Below are positions 7,760-15,595 of a DNA stretch of 58,564 nucleotides, one piece after another. The notes beneath the pieces were generated by a model that made no database searches, was not told the origin of the DNA, and saw nothing but the letters and a program-made list of their open reading frames with translations. Every line of letters begins with the position of its first letter. Position 1 is the first letter of the stretch. The stretch is taken from IMG/VR virus record IMGVR_UViG_3300006162_000015, positions 1 through 58,564 of that record; one strand, given 5' to 3'. A program made the translations under genes and the position numbers. The DNA comes from a virus.

Positions 7760-8757
7760 AGCCTTATCTTGACCAATTAAAAGCCGTAGAGGCGGCTGTT
7801 AAGCATAAGCGCGGTACTATATCTATGCCTACAGGCTCGGGCAAGTCACATGTAATAAGGCTTATAATAGAAAGACTAAACCTTAAAACACTTGTAGTAG
7901 TACCAAGCCTTGAGATTAAGCGTCAATTAAAGCATACGCTTAAAGGTCTTAAAAACGTTACCGTAGAGAATATAGATTCTAAAGCACTTAGGTACATGAC
8001 AAATTTTGACATATTAATCATAGACGAGTGTCACCACGTTGCAGCCAAGACATACCAAAAGCTAAACAAAGTAGCCTGGACTAAGATATATTACCGTTTT
8101 TTGTTTACGGCAACGCCTTTTAGAAACGATTCCGAAGAAACCTTGTTATTTGAGGCTATATGCGGAGAGGTGATATACCGCCTGTCTTACGCCGATGCCG
8201 TAAAAGCAGGGTATATAGTCCCTGTAGACGCCTTTTACGTAGAGTCTACTAAAAAAGAGACTGAAGCCTATACATACCGCCAAGTCTACAACGAGCTTGT
8301 AGTAAATAACCTTTCCAGAAATCTACTTCTTAGCTCACTTATGCTGAAGCTAAACGGGTCGCCTACGCTTTGCTTAGTAAGAGAAGTACTGCATGGGCAG
8401 ATCTTATCAGACCTTACAGGATATCCGTTTGTATCTGGCGAAGACGACGAGTCTAGAGATTACATAGATTTATTTAATCGAGGCGAGATTACGACGCTTG
8501 TAGGTACTACAGGTATACTCGGAGAAGGCGTCGACTCTAAGCCTGCCGAGTATATAATAATAGCGGGCTTAGGCAAGGCTAAAAGCCAGTTTATGCAACA
8601 AGTAGGCCGAGGCGTTAGAAAGCACGCAAATAAAGAATCTTGCAAGGTAATCCTAGTAAAAGATAAAAGCCATAAATTTACCTTGCGTCATTTCAATAGT
8701 CAGGCTAGTATATTAAAAGAAGAATATGGCGTTAAACCTATTAGGATAGATATATGA
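7756..8757 (+). CDS. UvsW-like SF2 DNA helicase core
   Basis: 333 residues with the full set of superfamily 2 motifs: Q-motif-like YLDQLKAV, Walker A PTGSGKS (about 25-31), DECHH, TATPFR, a segment GTTGILGEGVDSKP, and QQVGRGVR. It probably remodels branched DNA or R-loops during recombination-dependent replication. It begins at a TTG overlapping the stop of the upstream domain gene (TTGA). The absence of its own N-terminal domain is odd for the family. Confidence 0.85.
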   Translation: MKPYLDQLKAVEAAVKHKRGTISMPTGSGKSHVIRLIIERLNLKTLVVVPSLEIKRQLKHTLKGLKNVTVENIDSKALRYMTNFDILIIDECHHVAAKTYQKLNKVAWTKIYYRFLFTATPFRNDSEETLLFEAICGEVIYRLSYADAVKAGYIVPVDAFYVESTKKETEAYTYRQVYNELVVNNLSRNLLLSSLMLKLNGSPTLCLVREVLHGQILSDLTGYPFVSGEDDESRDYIDLFNRGEITTLVGTTGILGEGVDSKPAEYIIIAGLGKAKSQFMQQVGRGVRKHANKESCKVILVKDKSHKFTLRHFNSQASILKEEYGVKPIRIDI

Positions 8758-9158
8758 ACTTAATACTTAAAAGAACGGATTTTATAGATACAGGCATATT
8801 TGGTTTATTGACTGATACCGACGGCAATCAAGTAGCTGTTACTTTAGAACATGCATTTGATTCGGGCAACGGCGACGGCACATACGCCCCTAAGATACCA
8901 AATGGGGTTTATACGTGCCAGCGCAGCCAGCATAGATTAGAAGGCATGGACCATGATTTTACTACGTTTCAAATAATGAATGTCCCTAACCATACAAATA
9001 TACTGTTTCACTGGGGTAACTATAACCAAGACTCAGACGGCTGCGTACTTTTAGGCAACGAGCGTAACGGCGATATGATTATGAATAGCAAGGTTACATT
9101 CCAAAAATTTATGGACTTGCAAAACGGTTTAGACACATTTACACTAACTGTAACTTAA
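8754..9158 (+). CDS. DUF5675 family protein (lysis-associated)
   Basis: 134 residues. The conserved segment FHWGNYNQDSDGCVLLG, with His, Asp, Ser and Cys, is the hallmark of DUF5675, and resembles the HxxxS-x-GC site of L,D-transpeptidase folds. Such genes are common near phage lysis genes and may act on peptidoglycan, but no activity is established that I can cite. The start overlaps the helicase stop (ATGA), and a protease gene follows. Confidence 0.75.
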   Translation: MNLILKRTDFIDTGIFGLLTDTDGNQVAVTLEHAFDSGNGDGTYAPKIPNGVYTCQRSQHRLEGMDHDFTTFQIMNVPNHTNILFHWGNYNQDSDGCVLLGNERNGDMIMNSKVTFQKFMDLQNGLDTFTLTVT

Positions 9159-9166
9159 GGAGACGC

Positions 9167-9841
9167 ATGAAAGTATTAGATAGAGTTTTAGAAGTAGGCC
9201 TTTACGCAGCAGTAATTGCTTTACTTGGAATAGTTATATATGCAGGCTATAGATTTACACATAAGCCTTTAATCGCGATCACAAATCCTAGCGATAGTAA
9301 TAAATTAAGCCCTGTAGTACGCCTTACTACTCCAGACGGCAGGACTTTCTGTACGGGCACTGTAGTAAACCCTAATACTATAGTAACGGCAGCGCATTGC
9401 GTAGTCCAAGAACTTGCACCAGGTACAGGCTTTATGATTGTAGCCCAAGGAATCAATATACGTGCAGTAGACGGTAAAGACCTTGGTATTAGTACCGTAA
9501 CCGTATTTGCGTCTCCTCAAATGGATACTGCTATATTAGAAGGCGATTTTAGGTTATTTGAGCCTAGAGCAATGATTACAGACGTTACTAAGCTTACTGA
9601 AATTGTATCTAAAGGCGCTGTATTTACTAGTTGCGGGTACCCGCTTAGCGGCCCGCTTTATTGCAGTAAAACTAAATACATAGGTCGGATTAACTTTATG
9701 TGGTTAGTCTCGGGCGTATTGTTACCAGGTATGAGCGGCGGCCCTACGATGTTAGAAGACGGGACTGTAGTCGCGATTAACGACGCCGTTACTGGCGAAT
9801 TTAGTGTTGTAGTACCGACTTATAATTTACCTATTAGGTAG
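9167..9841 (+). CDS. Membrane-anchored trypsin-like serine protease
   Basis: 224 residues. An N-terminal membrane helix (about 12-30) is followed by a chymotrypsin-fold protease. His77 lies in TAAHC, Asp120 in QMDTAIL and Ser190 in PGMSGGP; Cys62 and Cys78 are placed as in trypsin's conserved disulfide. All three catalytic residues are present, so it should be active outside the cytoplasm. Exported serine proteases are rare in phages. Placement next to DUF5675 and holin-like genes hints at lysis or envelope modification. GGAG precedes the ATG. Confidence 0.88.
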   Translation: MKVLDRVLEVGLYAAVIALLGIVIYAGYRFTHKPLIAITNPSDSNKLSPVVRLTTPDGRTFCTGTVVNPNTIVTAAHCVVQELAPGTGFMIVAQGINIRAVDGKDLGISTVTVFASPQMDTAILEGDFRLFEPRAMITDVTKLTEIVSKGAVFTSCGYPLSGPLYCSKTKYIGRINFMWLVSGVLLPGMSGGPTMLEDGTVVAINDAVTGEFSVVVPTYNLPIR

Positions 9842-10046
9842 GATTTGAAGGCGGAGTCTTAGGATTGAGCTCCGCGATTTTGCTTGCGACTTTGCCTGTA
9901 AATGCAGCCCATACAAATATACTTACGTCTGCATCGTGACCAGTAAGAGCTAAGTACCCGCCAATAAGAAGGCTTAATAACGACATAACGCGGGCCATGC
10001 TTACGTCGCCGTTTTCTGAGAATAAACTTTTAAGCCAATGTTTCAT
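9834..10046 (-). CDS. Small membrane protein, holin-like
   Basis: 70 residues with a basic start, then hydrophobic stretches MARVMSLLSLLIGGYLALTG and VSIFVWAAFTGKVA: two likely membrane segments, as in small class II holins. It ends in the last bases of the convergent protease gene (8-base overlap), so there is no room for a terminator between the two operons. Its start overlaps the stop of the XhlA-like gene. Confidence 0.65.
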   Translation of the reverse strand: MKHWLKSLFSENGDVSMARVMSLLSLLIGGYLALTGHDADVSIFVWAAFTGKVASKIAELNPKTPPSNPT

Positions 10047-10306
10047 TAATATAATTTCATTAAATAATGCATAATACCATGTGCGCCGCCGCCAGTAGCA
10101 GCTAACCCACCAAGTATTTTAAGGATTGTATTTATAATAGCTACATGTTTTTCTACAGGGGCAAGCTTTGCTTCTAGCAGATTGCTACGCTTTATGTGTT
10201 CGTCTAACAATACGGATTGCTTGGCTAAAGTAACATCTATATTAGCCATGTGGTCTGTAATCTTATCTAATTTATTTTCAATGCGGTCAAATCTATTGTC
10301 GTCCAT
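10046..10306 (-). CDS. XhlA-like holin or holin accessory protein
   Basis: 86 residues. An amphipathic coiled-coil N-terminus (FDRIENKLDKITDHMANID) precedes one hydrophobic segment near the C-terminus (INTILKILGGLAATGGGAHG). This is the layout of the hemolysin XhlA family, which works with a small holin in host lysis. Paired with the membrane gene downstream. Confidence 0.65.
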   Translation of the reverse strand: MDDNRFDRIENKLDKITDHMANIDVTLAKQSVLLDEHIKRSNLLEAKLAPVEKHVAIINTILKILGGLAATGGGAHGIMHYLMKLY

Positions 10307-10312
10307 AAGTCA

Positions 10313-10678
10313 CTATAAAGATGGTTGCCGCGTAATAATCATATCTAATTTAACTGTATTTAACTGCTGGTCGTCTACTTGGCTAGATGTAAGCGTAAAG
10401 CTAATAACATCGCCTACCTGGCAGTTAGCAAGGCCTTCTATAATACGACTAGACTGGCCAGTAGTATTGGGCTGAGGAAGAGGAACTTCTGTAGCAGTAG
10501 CAATCGTAGCAGATACGCTACCAGACTGAGATATAGTAACCGTAAGACCTGAAGTCTGTAGATCTGATACTATAGCACTGCATTTATGAATGCCTGCCGT
10601 TTGTACCGCATATTGATAGGTATTTAGCCCTACCATTGTTTTTTGTGTATCGAAGTTTGGGATATTAATTGTAGCCAT
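10313..10678 (-). CDS. Tail appendage or structural protein, 121 aa
   Basis: Beta-rich, Ser/Thr/Val-rich protein with no charged clusters, typical of the virion appendage proteins in this block. No family recognised. It follows two further beta-rich genes of similar composition in the same operon. Confidence 0.6.
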   Translation of the reverse strand: MATINIPNFDTQKTMVGLNTYQYAVQTAGIHKCSAIVSDLQTSGLTVTISQSGSVSATIATATEVPLPQPNTTGQSSRIIEGLANCQVGDVISFTLTSSQVDDQQLNTVKLDMIITRQPSL

Positions 10679-10685
10679 ATATTTC

Positions 10686-11048
10686 CTATACGTTTATTGT
10701 GAACATGTTAACTATTACTGAACCTGTGCCAGAAGAAGGCGTGAATACGACTCTTAAAGCCCTAGCGCATACTGTTGAAAGAATTATACTTGCTGCTTGA
10801 ACGTTAGCAGTTACGGTCACCGTAGCGCCTGAAATATCGCTCCAATGCATGTACGTACTAGGGTTAAATGTACCGCTTGCCTGTATATCGTTACTCATCT
10901 GGACTTTATAAATTCCTGCTGCAGTAGTGCTGGCCGTGCTGAACTGAAACGATGCTTGATAGATTTGGCTAGCATCTATAGCAGATCCGTTAATAGGCGT
11001 CGTGCCTGAAATCGTACCTGAAAGAACTGTATTATTACTATTTTTCAT
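10686..11048 (-). CDS. Beta-sandwich tail appendage protein
   Basis: 120 residues from the ATG at 11048, which overlaps the upstream stop (TAATG). The pattern VQMSNDI, then a W, then ALRVVFTPSSGTGSV is matched in the 124-aa protein at 15167-15541 (VQVSNDY ... AIRLVYTPVSGTGT), so the two are probably paralogues flanking the long fibre gene. Likely a virion surface protein. Confidence 0.65.
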   Translation of the reverse strand: MKNSNNTVLSGTISGTTPINGSAIDASQIYQASFQFSTASTTAAGIYKVQMSNDIQASGTFNPSTYMHWSDISGATVTVTANVQAASIILSTVCARALRVVFTPSSGTGSVIVNMFTINV

Positions 11049-12142
11049 TATGGTAACCAACCTGTTACTGGATATCGACCCTGAATCGAAAAATCTATTT
11101 CATTACCAAACGGTCCAATAGCCCCCCACATACCCGTGGCTTGAACATATAAAGACATGGCTATTGAATTTGCCGACATTAAATACCCTACTTGAACGGT
11201 AGAATTTGTCACATCGGACCAAATTCCTTGTCCAAACATTGTTTTTTTAGTAGGTATTCCAGTTCCAGGGTTTGTTTGAGCATTAGTTAAATTAGGAGCT
11301 AAATTTGTCGGGTAAAAAATTCTGTAGTCGCCAGATCCTGCCGTGCCGCCGGATGCTGCCCATTGAGCGTCATAACGAAAATTTAAATACTGGCCAGTTC
11401 TCCACCAAATAAAATTATCAAAAGTTGTAGTGCCTTTAACTGGCGCTGATGTTGCAACTGCACTGAAGGTTAACGTTGCCGGACCAGTGCCAGACGTTCT
11501 TGTCAACGTACCGCTGGCGGCAGGAGCTCCCGTACCAGAAGTAGGCATAGACGTTACCGTGCCTGACGAAGTCACTACAAAACTTTGCGAGTTATTTGTG
11601 TACACGTCACCCGCGACTACTGTAGCTGAAGTGATAGTAAAAGTATAAGCGCTTGTAGATGATATAAAAAGTGCCGTAGATACGGCTTCAGAAGTCGTAG
11701 CGACGTGTTCTGAAACGACCCAGTTAGCCCCGTTAGACGTGAATATAAAGATTTCAGAGTTAGTATAGAGAGCTATCGCACCAGAAGCATTGGCAACACC
11801 GTTATAAGTAATAGTTTGGCTAGACGTAGTGTTTATAGTATAGACTTGCGTAAGCGATGTACCGTTATGATACACACCAATACTTTGACCGCTAACGCCT
11901 ACTGCTGTAGGAAGGGTTATAGTAAAACTCGCGCTTGAAGCTGTTACAAAATCATTTGCAGCAGCACTGTACGCAGTAGTCTGTGCAGTCATGTTATATT
12001 GCGCAGCACTACCAGCAGCAGATATGCTTATATTACCGCTAGCATCTGTTTTAACGTACCCTGCGGTTACTGTAGGTACGAACAAACCTAAACCGCCAGA
12101 GCCGCCTTGGATGATTGCTGAAGGTGATTGATTTAACGCCAT
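11048..12142 (-). CDS. Tail fibre or receptor-binding protein
   Basis: 364 residues. The N-terminal motif QSPSAIIQGGSGGLGLFVPT, a Ser/Thr/Ala-rich beta-repeat middle and an aromatic-rich C-terminal head (IWSDVTNSTVQVGYLMS and later) are typical of phage tail fibres, with the C-terminal part probably binding the receptor. Single-base TAATG overlaps with both neighbours. Confidence 0.65.
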   Translation of the reverse strand: MALNQSPSAIIQGGSGGLGLFVPTVTAGYVKTDASGNISISAAGSAAQYNMTAQTTAYSAAANDFVTASSASFTITLPTAVGVSGQSIGVYHNGTSLTQVYTINTTSSQTITYNGVANASGAIALYTNSEIFIFTSNGANWVVSEHVATTSEAVSTALFISSTSAYTFTITSATVVAGDVYTNNSQSFVVTSSGTVTSMPTSGTGAPAASGTLTRTSGTGPATLTFSAVATSAPVKGTTTFDNFIWWRTGQYLNFRYDAQWAASGGTAGSGDYRIFYPTNLAPNLTNAQTNPGTGIPTKKTMFGQGIWSDVTNSTVQVGYLMSANSIAMSLYVQATGMWGAIGPFGNEIDFSIQGRYPVTGWLP

Positions 12143-12324
12143 TACGGTACCTGTCCTATTATTCGAGACCCGTTTGCTAGTATTTCTTCTACTCTATAAG
12201 AGTTATTATTCGCCGACATTAAAGCCGATATTTTAGCAAGTGCGTCGGCATCGTTTATAGCAGTAGTTGCTTGGATTAGAGAGCCCGAACCATCTGTATT
12301 TATTAAATAAATATTAATATTCAT
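12142..12324 (-). CDS. Hypothetical 60-aa protein of the fibre operon
   Basis: Short beta-alpha protein (MNINIYLINTDGSGSLIQ start). It fits exactly between two fibre genes with one-base stop/start overlaps, so it is probably translated with them. It could be a fibre chaperone or a connector; nothing in the sequence decides. Confidence 0.6.
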   Translation of the reverse strand: MNINIYLINTDGSGSLIQATTAINDADALAKISALMSANNNSYRVEEILANGSRIIGQVP

Positions 12325-15167
12325 TATGCCTGCTTTGCTGTAAACGGTACTGATGCTGTAGCTGAGATTACGTTAACTGCTTCTGTAGACACAAAAGACG
12401 ACTCTTGTACAAAAGACGCCCCTGGGGTTAATTGTATAGATCCAGCACCTACTGTAGCGGCAGAAGTAAAGTTTATATAAATATTTGCCGTACCTACGTT
12501 TTGAATAAATAAATACTTTCTATTCTGTAGTGCAGTAAGTGCGGTAGTCGAAGTGCTAGGAGTTGCAGAAGTAGTAGTCGACGAATCTGTTAAAATACCG
12601 CCGGCTGCTTGTTGAATAGACGAAGTACTTGCTTGAGCACGAATTATTTGACGAGTAACTGACGTAATAGTATTTAAAGTCTGTACATAACGAAGCGTAG
12701 ACCCAGTCATATTTAACGTAGGTGATACTAATACGCCGTTTGCCGTAACGACACTTGCCGAAACAGTAACTGCAGGAAACGTATAAACCGTATACCAATT
12801 CGTTTGGTCGATAGATTCTTGGATTTGTACAACAAACGAGCCCGTACCCGCTGCAGCCGTTGTATCTAAGCTTACTGTATAACTAGAACCAAATGTCGGA
12901 GTAATCGCCGCCGAAGTTGTAGTTGTGGTAATCGCTGCAGATGCAACGTCTGTTACTGTAGCAGGAGCAGCGCCTTGGCCTTTTGTTACAGTACCTACAG
13001 TCGTAATAGTACCTGCAGTAATGCTTGATACCGTAGATACTGTAGATACTGTAGATACTGTCGTAATAGTACCAGACTCTACTACTACGCCGATATCGTT
13101 ACCAAAAGCCGTTAAAAGGATGTTTTGGCCTAAAGTACCGATAACACCTTGAATTGTAGCTACAGTACCAGTAGTCGTACATTGTACACGGACCCATTTA
13201 AAGCCTTGAGTCGCAATCCTATAAGAAAGAGCTGCAGATAACGTACCTACAGAAGCTGCTTGAGTGCTTGCAGAAGTAGCTGGTAATGCCGTCCAAGTAG
13301 TCAAAGTAGGATCGTTAGTACCTTGAGCCGTGTATACTGTAGTAGTAATAGCCGAGATTTGAACGGCTATTTCAGAAAAAGAAGATGCATCAAACGGACC
13401 TACAAGTGTTTGGCCAGAAGTAACCGTATAAGTCCAAGGAAATACTACGCGGCTATATGCTTGCGATTGAGATTGTACAAAAAAGTAAGCAGTCCCAGAC
13501 GTATAAGACGTCATGTTGGCGCGAATTAATATATACCCTGTCGTACTACCTGTAGCTGCTGGAGCATCTGTAAACCATAATCCGTTTGCGGTTGCAGTCG
13601 TTACGGCGCCTCCTGCAGTCGGAGTTGATACAGGATATACGTTTAAGCTATTCCAAGTCGATCCGTTATTAATAGAATATTGGAATGTAACTGTGCCTGA
13701 CCATGCAGTAGTCGCGCCAGGGCCGTTAGTAAGCGTTAAATAGAGATTAGAGCTAGGGTCTACTGTGTATTGAACTGTAGCGTTAGCTGCAGCCATTGAT
13801 ATAGTAGTAGGAGTGCCGTATACAGCAAGAGATGCAGTGCCAACTTCAAATCCGCCCTGATCAGATGCGATTACGACTGGCAAGCTGCTTGCTGAGGCTG
13901 CAGAACCTTGTGTAATGCCTACTAAATTACCTGATCCGTTTATAACGCCGATCTCAGTAGCGCTAGTAGGCGCTGTAGTGCCTGTAGTACCGACTGACGG
14001 ATTAGAAGCTGTTATTGTACCAGATACAGGTACTGGGGTGCCTGAAGCATTACCTTGAATAGTTACTAAACCTGTAGAAGCGCCAGAGCCTGCAGCCGTA
14101 GAGCCGATTACTGTAGCGTTGAGGGCAGATGCAGTACTTTGAGTAGCCGCAAATGAAGTATTTGTAATAGAGCCGATTGCATTAGAGCCTGTAGGAATAG
14201 GACTGTTAGGGCTTAAAGCGACTACTAACGAAGGATCTGTAGCAGCGGCTGCTGTACTAGCTGCTTTTACTGCTGCGGTATTTGTGCCGTCGTTGATTTT
14301 AGTAGTTTGAGAACCTAAAGTAGTCTGGTTAGCCGCCGTAGCCGCGCCTGTCGGAAGAGGCAGTGTACTTGCGCTTATAGGCTGAGTAACAGCAGATCCG
14401 TCTACTTTAAGTGCGTTTGAGGCCGTAACAGTTGCAGTATTACCGCCTTGGGTAATTTGTGTAGTTTGGTTGCCGTTAGTCTGGTTAGCTGCAGTCGCAA
14501 CGCCTGAAATAGTAGCTGTCACGGTACCAGATATCGGTATAGCAACGCCAGACGCAGAGCCTTGGATTGTAATAGCAGTAGAAGCAGAAGAGCCTGGGGC
14601 TGATTGTACGTTTGTTAAATGAGAGTCTAAAGCCGCGCCTGTAGTGTTGGTAGCGATAGTAGCTAGACTTGTATTACCGGTAGTCTGTAATGCGCTAGTA
14701 GCTGCGCCTGTAGGCAAGACAGAAGAAATTACGTTTGTATTTACGTTACCTGAAGCGTCTACAGAAATAGGCGTTAAATTACCAGCATTTACGCCTGCAA
14801 TTTCTGTGCTAGACGTGGGGGCTGTAGCGCCGTTAGTACCAACACTTGGGTTAGATGCACTAATAGTGCCAGATATAGGTAAAGGATTTGAAGCCGATAC
14901 GCCTACAAGGTTACCGGCTACGATTATACCCATTTCAGTCGCTGAAGTAGGTGCTGTAGTGCCTGTAGTGCCTACGCTTGGGTTAGAAGCAGTAATAGAC
15001 CCTGAAATAGGAAGCGGGTTAGTAGAAGAAACGCCTTGTAGTTTACCTGTATTGTCTATAATACCGATTTCGGTACTAGACGTAGGGGCTGTAGTGTTAT
15101 TAGTACCTACTGAAGCGTTTGAACTAGAACCGCCTGCTGAGGCGGGGTATTGCATGTAAAAGCTCAT
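12324..15167 (-). CDS. Long repetitive tail fibre protein
   Basis: 947 residues, almost devoid of Lys, Arg, Trp and Cys in its first half and made of Ser/Thr/Ala-rich repeats. A unit of the type SVGTTGTTAPTSATEIG plus NPLPISGTI occurs about four times (near the N-terminus and again around residue 390). A short VST repeat near residue 700 corresponds to a tandem 9-base DNA repeat. The C-terminal third is beta-rich. It should form a long trimeric fibre or whisker. Confidence 0.7.
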   Translation of the reverse strand: MSFYMQYPASAGGSSSNASVGTNNTTAPTSSTEIGIIDNTGKLQGVSSTNPLPISGSITASNPSVGTTGTTAPTSATEMGIIVAGNLVGVSASNPLPISGTISASNPSVGTNGATAPTSSTEIAGVNAGNLTPISVDASGNVNTNVISSVLPTGAATSALQTTGNTSLATIATNTTGAALDSHLTNVQSAPGSSASTAITIQGSASGVAIPISGTVTATISGVATAANQTNGNQTTQITQGGNTATVTASNALKVDGSAVTQPISASTLPLPTGAATAANQTTLGSQTTKINDGTNTAAVKAASTAAAATDPSLVVALSPNSPIPTGSNAIGSITNTSFAATQSTASALNATVIGSTAAGSGASTGLVTIQGNASGTPVPVSGTITASNPSVGTTGTTAPTSATEIGVINGSGNLVGITQGSAASASSLPVVIASDQGGFEVGTASLAVYGTPTTISMAAANATVQYTVDPSSNLYLTLTNGPGATTAWSGTVTFQYSINNGSTWNSLNVYPVSTPTAGGAVTTATANGLWFTDAPAATGSTTGYILIRANMTSYTSGTAYFFVQSQSQAYSRVVFPWTYTVTSGQTLVGPFDASSFSEIAVQISAITTTVYTAQGTNDPTLTTWTALPATSASTQAASVGTLSAALSYRIATQGFKWVRVQCTTTGTVATIQGVIGTLGQNILLTAFGNDIGVVVESGTITTVSTVSTVSTVSSITAGTITTVGTVTKGQGAAPATVTDVASAAITTTTTSAAITPTFGSSYTVSLDTTAAAGTGSFVVQIQESIDQTNWYTVYTFPAVTVSASVVTANGVLVSPTLNMTGSTLRYVQTLNTITSVTRQIIRAQASTSSIQQAAGGILTDSSTTTSATPSTSTTALTALQNRKYLFIQNVGTANIYINFTSAATVGAGSIQLTPGASFVQESSFVSTEAVNVISATASVPFTAKQA
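13030..13062. repeat. Tandem 9-bp repeat inside fibre gene
   Basis: The unit gtagatact is repeated three times in a row and encodes a Val-Ser-Thr run in the fibre. It is a likely site of copy-number slippage. Confidence 0.6.
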
Positions 15168-15541
15168 TATTGCACCTTTCCTGTAACTATTGCATTCATG
15201 GTGCCTGTACCAGAGACTGGGGTATAAACTAGTCTAATTGCGTAGCCCCCTAAAGTATCAATATCTGCAAAACCGTTGCCTGTATTGCCTGAAACAGTGC
15301 CTGTTGCACTCATTGGAAGCGTATTCCATGTACCGGCGTTTAAAACTGTGCCGGCTGCGTTGATAGAATAGTCGTTGGATACTTGGACTGTAACAGTTCC
15401 TGAAGGACTAGAGCCTGACCACGTAATACTATATGAAATCATTGAAGTATTTGGTATTAAAGTAACTGCTGATGTTATGCTAGAGGCCATATTCCCGTTA
15501 GTTATTACTGGGTAGGGGCCTAAGAGTGGGCGTGATGCCAT
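15167..15541 (-). CDS. Beta-sandwich tail appendage protein
   Basis: 124 residues. Paralogue-like to the protein at 10686-11048 (shared VQVSNDY, later LVYTPVSGTGT). Precedes the long fibre gene with a one-base overlap. Its ATG has GGAAGGA upstream and a 54-base gap to the ejection protein gene. Confidence 0.65.
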   Translation of the reverse strand: MASRPLLGPYPVITNGNMASSITSAVTLIPNTSMISYSITWSGSSPSGTVTVQVSNDYSINAAGTVLNAGTWNTLPMSATGTVSGNTGNGFADIDTLGGYAIRLVYTPVSGTGTMNAIVTGKVQ

Positions 15542-15595
15542 GTATCCTTCCTTTTGAGATTAAGGGCTTTTGACCCTAGTACTATAGACGTGTAG

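Noticed and set aside
14644-15159. Long open frame on the plus strand opposite the long fibre gene (and 26405-26911 opposite the Gly-rich fibre)
   Set aside because: These are shadows of low-complexity minus-strand genes, without ribosome sites or recognisable protein features.
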